Source: Sneathiellales bacterium
Lineage (GTDB): Bacteria; Pseudomonadota; Alphaproteobacteria; JANQFL01
NCBI GenBank assembly: GCA_028277845.1
Contig: JANQFL010000042.1
Coordinates: 1 to 56,375, forward strand
Direction: 5' to 3'
Length of the DNA: 56,375 nucleotides
The notes beneath the pieces are model-generated. The model was given only the letters and a program-made list of their open reading frames with translations, ran no database searches and was not told the origin of the DNA. The translations under genes were made by a program, and so were the position numbers. Below, in pieces: positions 53,623 through 56,375 of this stretch (position 1 is its first letter; every line of letters starts with the position of its first letter).

Positions 53623-54279
53623 ATGACATCGTCACACCAGGAACGGACGCCCTATTCGGCGGACGATCTGGCGAGGGAGGTCGATGTTTCACGTGAAACA
53701 TTGGATCGACTCGCGCTTTTCGTTGCCCTTCTCCAGAAATGGCAACCCGCCATCAATCTGGTCAGCCGGAAAACGCTGTCGGATGTGTGGCGCCGGCATA
53801 TCCTCGATTCGGCGCAGCTGTACGCCTTGGTGCCGGACAGCGTACGATCAGGGCGCGGGACCTGCGTCGATTTGGGCAGCGGTGGTGGTTTCCCCGGACT
53901 GGTCCTGTCCATCATGGGGTTGCGCAATGTGCACCTAGTGGAAAGCGACAGCCGAAAATGCCAGTTTTTGCGGGAAGCCAATCGAATTTGCGGTGCCGAG
54001 GCAACGGTCATCAACGCCCGGATCGAAGCCGTGACGCCGTTCCCGGCCGATGTGATCACGGCCCGGGCGCTGGCGCCGCTGGACCGGCTCTTGGACATGG
54101 CTGACCAATTTGTCACACAAGATACGGTATTACTGTTTCTCAAGGGTCAAGATGTAGATAGCGAATTGACGAAAGCGCGAAAAATCTGGACAATGGACGT
54201 CGAACACATCGCCAGCAAAAGCGATCCCGACGGGACAATTTTGCGGATCCGTCATCTACACAGGCCTATCCATGTTTGA
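53623..54279 (+). CDS. rsmG: 16S rRNA (guanine527-N7)-methyltransferase
   Basis: 218 aa from the ATG at 53623. SAM motif VDLGSGGGFPGLVLSIMG; conserved INLVSRKT and ILDSAQLYAL. Residues about 21-25 (DVSRET) are encoded by the second parS site, a dual coding/binding sequence seen widely in this gene. The 3' end overlaps parA by 8 bases. Confidence 0.95.
   Translation: MTSSHQERTPYSADDLAREVDVSRETLDRLALFVALLQKWQPAINLVSRKTLSDVWRRHILDSAQLYALVPDSVRSGRGTCVDLGSGGGFPGLVLSIMGLRNVHLVESDSRKCQFLREANRICGAEATVINARIEAVTPFPADVITARALAPLDRLLDMADQFVTQDTVLLFLKGQDVDSELTKARKIWTMDVEHIASKSDPDGTILRIRHLHRPIHV
53685..53700. promoter_or_regulatory. parS partition site inside rsmG
   Basis: TGTTTCACGTGAAACA, a perfect 16-base parS, about 2.1 kb from the first. 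It is read through as DVSRET in RsmG, so the protein and partition sequence are both constrained. Confidence 0.92.
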
Positions 54280-55078
54280 CACGCGCCCTCTGATGAACGC
54301 CCGTAACCGCATTCTCGCCATCGCCAATCAAAAGGGCGGCGTTGGCAAGACAACCACAGCCATCAATTTGGCGACGGCGCTGGCCGCCATCGGCAAGCGG
54401 GTTCTTGTGATTGATCTTGATCCCCAGGGCAACGCCAGTACCGGACTTGGTATCGACCAGCGGGATCGGATGCGCAGCACCTACCAGGTGCTGATCGGTG
54501 ACGTGAGCGTCGAGGATGCGGCCGTCGAAAGCCAGATTCCCGGTTGTGACATCGTTCCCTCCAATATCGAACTTTCCGGAGCCGAAATGGAATTGGTCGA
54601 TCTGGAGGACCGGAGCCATCGGCTGCGTAAGGCGTTGGGCTCCGGCGCCGGCGGCTATGACTACGTCTTGATCGACTCGCCGCCGTCCCTGGGTTTGTTG
54701 ACCCTGAACGCCCTGGTGGCGGCCGACGCGGTGCTGGTCCCGTTGCAGTGCGAGTTTTTCGCCCTCGAGGGCTTGAGTACCCTGGTGCGGACGATCGAGC
54801 GGGTTCGGGCCAGCCTCAACCCCTCCCTGGAGATCCAGGGCGTGGTCCTGACGATGTACGACAGGCGGAACAATCTTTCCGGACAAGTGGCACAGGATGT
54901 ACGAAAGTTCTTCGGTGATATGGTTTATGAGACCATGATCCCAAGAAATGTCCGAATTTCGGAAGCGCCGTCCTACGGCAAACCGGTCCTGATCTATGAC
55001 CATCAGTGTGCCGGCAGCCGGGCGTATCTCGATCTGGCCCGCGAGGTTCTGTACCGCGAACGGACCATGGCGGCATGA
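54272..55078 (+). CDS. parA: Chromosome partitioning ATPase ParA
   Basis: 268 aa. Deviant Walker A KGGVGKTTTAINLA, Walker A' VLVIDLDPQGNAST and LIDSPPSLGLLTLNAL are complete. ParA ATP-bound forms a gradient that moves ParB-parS complexes. ATG at 54272 is used; an internal ATG at 54293 (MNARNRILAIANQKGG) is possible. Stop overlaps parB (ATGA). Confidence 0.95.
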   Translation: MFDTRPLMNARNRILAIANQKGGVGKTTTAINLATALAAIGKRVLVIDLDPQGNASTGLGIDQRDRMRSTYQVLIGDVSVEDAAVESQIPGCDIVPSNIELSGAEMELVDLEDRSHRLRKALGSGAGGYDYVLIDSPPSLGLLTLNALVAADAVLVPLQCEFFALEGLSTLVRTIERVRASLNPSLEIQGVVLTMYDRRNNLSGQVAQDVRKFFGDMVYETMIPRNVRISEAPSYGKPVLIYDHQCAGSRAYLDLAREVLYRERTMAA

Positions 55079-56232
55079 GCGAAGACGGCAACAAACGACT
55101 GGGCCGCGGCCTTTCCGCTCTTCTGGGAGAGGAAGCGGAGGATTACGCCGCGCTCGACCGCATGCGGTCGTCCAAGGAAATCCCGGTCGAGTATCTCAAG
55201 CCCAACCCCTATCAGCCCCGTTACCGCTTCGACGAGACGGAGTTGCAGTCCCTGGTCGAATCCATCAAGGACAAAGGGATATTGCAGCCCATTCTGGTGC
55301 GCCGCATCGAGGGCGAAGCCAACACCTATGAAATCATCGCCGGTGAACGCCGTTGGCGGGCGGCCCAGGCGGCCAAACTACATCAGGTTCCGGTCATTAT
55401 CCGGGAATTCAACGACGAAGACGCGCTTGAAATCGCCCTGGTCGAAAACCTGCAGCGCCAGGACCTGACCCCGATCGAAGAAGCGCAGGGGTATAAACGG
55501 CTACTGGAAGAGTTCTCCCTGACCCAGGACCAGGTTTCCAAACGTGTCGGCAAGAGCCGCAGTCATGTGGCCAATATGATGCGTCTTCTCGGCCTGCCCG
55601 AGGAGGTGCGGGAAATGCTGGACGACGGACGGTTGTCCGCCGGCCATGCCCGCGCGCTGGTATCCGCCGATGAACCGTTGTCCCTGGCCCGGCAAATTGT
55701 CGCCGGCGGTTTCAACGTACGCCAGGCGGAAAAACTGAGCCGGCGGCAGAAAAGCCCGTCAAAATCGGCCGGCAAAAAAGAACAGAAAGACGCCGATACC
55801 CTGGCGCTCGAAGGCGATCTGTCGGCGGCGCTCGGTCTCAAGGTCACCATTCATCACCACGGCGATGAAGGCGGGGACGTGCGCATCAATTACCGAACGC
55901 TGGAACAGCTTGACGAAGTGTGCCGCCGGCTGTGTCATCAAAGTGAAGACGAAGTCGTTGAAGACAATGGTGAGTTTGGCGCGTTCGGATCGGACGGCAA
56001 CGGTGACGCCGGCCACTTGACCGGCGACGGTCCGTCGACCGTCCCGGACGATGCCGGATTCGCGGATCCCGGAGACACACCGGGCTTGCCGGAGCAGCCG
56101 CCGTCATTGGGCGACAAGGTGGAAATCAGCTTTGAGGATGACGAGCCGGATGATCCCGGAACGGCAATGGATCAAAACGAGCGGCCAACCGGCGATCAGG
56201 CCGGTTCCGGTGTTTCAACCATAACTCATTGA
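55075..56232 (+). CDS. parB: Chromosome partitioning protein ParB with acidic C-terminal tail
   Basis: 385 aa from the ATG at 55075. CTPase domain with GERRWRAAQAAKLHQVPVIIRE and ENLQRQDLTPIEEAQGYKRL, helix-turn-helix RVGKSRSHVANMMRLLGLP, and a C-terminal dimerisation segment ending near RRLCHQ. About 85 further residues are acidic and Pro/Gly-rich (FGSDGNGDAGHL, EISFEDDEPDDP), beyond the usual ParB length of about 290. Start overlaps parA stop. Confidence 0.95.
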   Translation: MSEDGNKRLGRGLSALLGEEAEDYAALDRMRSSKEIPVEYLKPNPYQPRYRFDETELQSLVESIKDKGILQPILVRRIEGEANTYEIIAGERRWRAAQAAKLHQVPVIIREFNDEDALEIALVENLQRQDLTPIEEAQGYKRLLEEFSLTQDQVSKRVGKSRSHVANMMRLLGLPEEVREMLDDGRLSAGHARALVSADEPLSLARQIVAGGFNVRQAEKLSRRQKSPSKSAGKKEQKDADTLALEGDLSAALGLKVTIHHHGDEGGDVRINYRTLEQLDEVCRRLCHQSEDEVVEDNGEFGAFGSDGNGDAGHLTGDGPSTVPDDAGFADPGDTPGLPEQPPSLGDKVEISFEDDEPDDPGTAMDQNERPTGDQAGSGVSTITH

Positions 56233-56242
56233 TTCTGTTTGC

Positions 56243-56375
56243 CTATCGAGCTCCTGCCTGGCCTCCCCGGGCCAGACGCAGCAGAGTCTGCCGGCAGATG
56301 GCGGCGGCCGGCATGTCGGTCGACTTGCACGATATCTCGGCGTCGGTCACCAAATTGATGGCACTTTCCAGCCGC
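56243..56375 (-). CDS. holA: DNA polymerase III delta subunit (C-terminal fragment)
   Basis: Partial: the last 43 residues, ending at a TAG (56243-56245), run off the right edge. The translated end AINLVTDAEISCKSTDMPAA then ICRQTLLRLAR fits the C-terminal clamp-loader delta pattern, and holA normally lies after parB in this class. Only the tail is visible, so the assignment rests on a short match. Confidence 0.68.
   Translation of the reverse strand, partial: RLESAINLVTDAEISCKSTDMPAAAICRQTLLRLARGGQAGAR

Overview
The window is GC-rich chromosomal DNA of an alphaproteobacterium, most like a member of the Rhodospirillales or a relative. Three things point there: (i) typical alphaproteobacterial gene order (hisB-hisH-hisA-hisF-hisE near hslVU; secB, dnaQ-coaE-aroE-maf, hemE-hemH-hemJ-rho, mnmE-mnmG-rsmG-parA-parB-holA); (ii) a hemE-linked origin-like region with DnaA boxes, a CtrA-type TTAA-N7-TTAA site and GANTC sites; (iii) perfect parS sites beside mnmG and inside rsmG. 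No rRNA, tRNA, CRISPR array or insertion sequence was recognised. The species cannot be named from the sequence alone.

Layout. 1-7.8 kb: a peptide-type ABC binding protein (cut by the window edge), nth, a long perfect palindrome, a lipoprotein, a bactofilin, an EI24-type membrane protein, an amidase, a PfkB-type kinase and an orphan DppC-like permease. 8-9.8 kb: a multidomain class III nucleotide cyclase with a cytochrome b-like membrane part and a 2Fe-2S ferredoxin domain. 9.7-14.3 kb: hinT and the histidine cluster, with a GNAT and a DUF2628 gene embedded in it. 14.4-17.8 kb: MFS/LysR pair, DUF2061 and a helix-turn-helix regulator. 17.8-24.1 kb: an AT-richer island (see below). 24.2-26.1 kb: hslVU. 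26.1-27.2 kb: a small low-GC cassette with an XRE regulator. 27.5-31.8 kb: GNAT, XRE, smr and lutCBA. 31.9-40.6 kb: mltA, Tim44-like, fxsA, secB, dnaQ-coaE-aroE-maf, an unknown protein, a ureidoglycolate lyase-like gene and ppsR. 40.6-41.1 kb: probable oriC. 41.1-56.4 kb: haem genes, rho, qor, ogt, a DUF255 protein, a 2Fe-2S ferredoxin, then the tRNA-modification and partition genes.

The most unusual part is the island at 17.9-24.0 kb. One compact minus-strand operon encodes, in order of transcription, an unknown 108-aa protein, an XRE regulator, an ImmA/IrrE metallopeptidase with what looks like a C-terminal chagasin (I42) cysteine-protease-inhibitor domain, a papain-like C1 protease, a thymidylate-synthase-fold protein with the catalytic Cys region, and a MazG-like pyrophosphohydrolase. 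A convergent gene encodes a protein resembling the helical 5-hmdU kinase/thymine pyrophosphorylase family of phage DNA hypermodification. I infer a protease/inhibitor/repressor switch controlling a modified-pyrimidine nucleotide system, possibly in phage conflict. Two operator-like palindromes precede the operon. The island lies between hisB and hslV, genes that are often neighbours in this class.

The remaining genes are mostly housekeeping: histidine synthesis, haem synthesis, lactate oxidation, protein quality control, replication initiation and chromosome segregation. Many overlap by ATGA and are probably translationally coupled.
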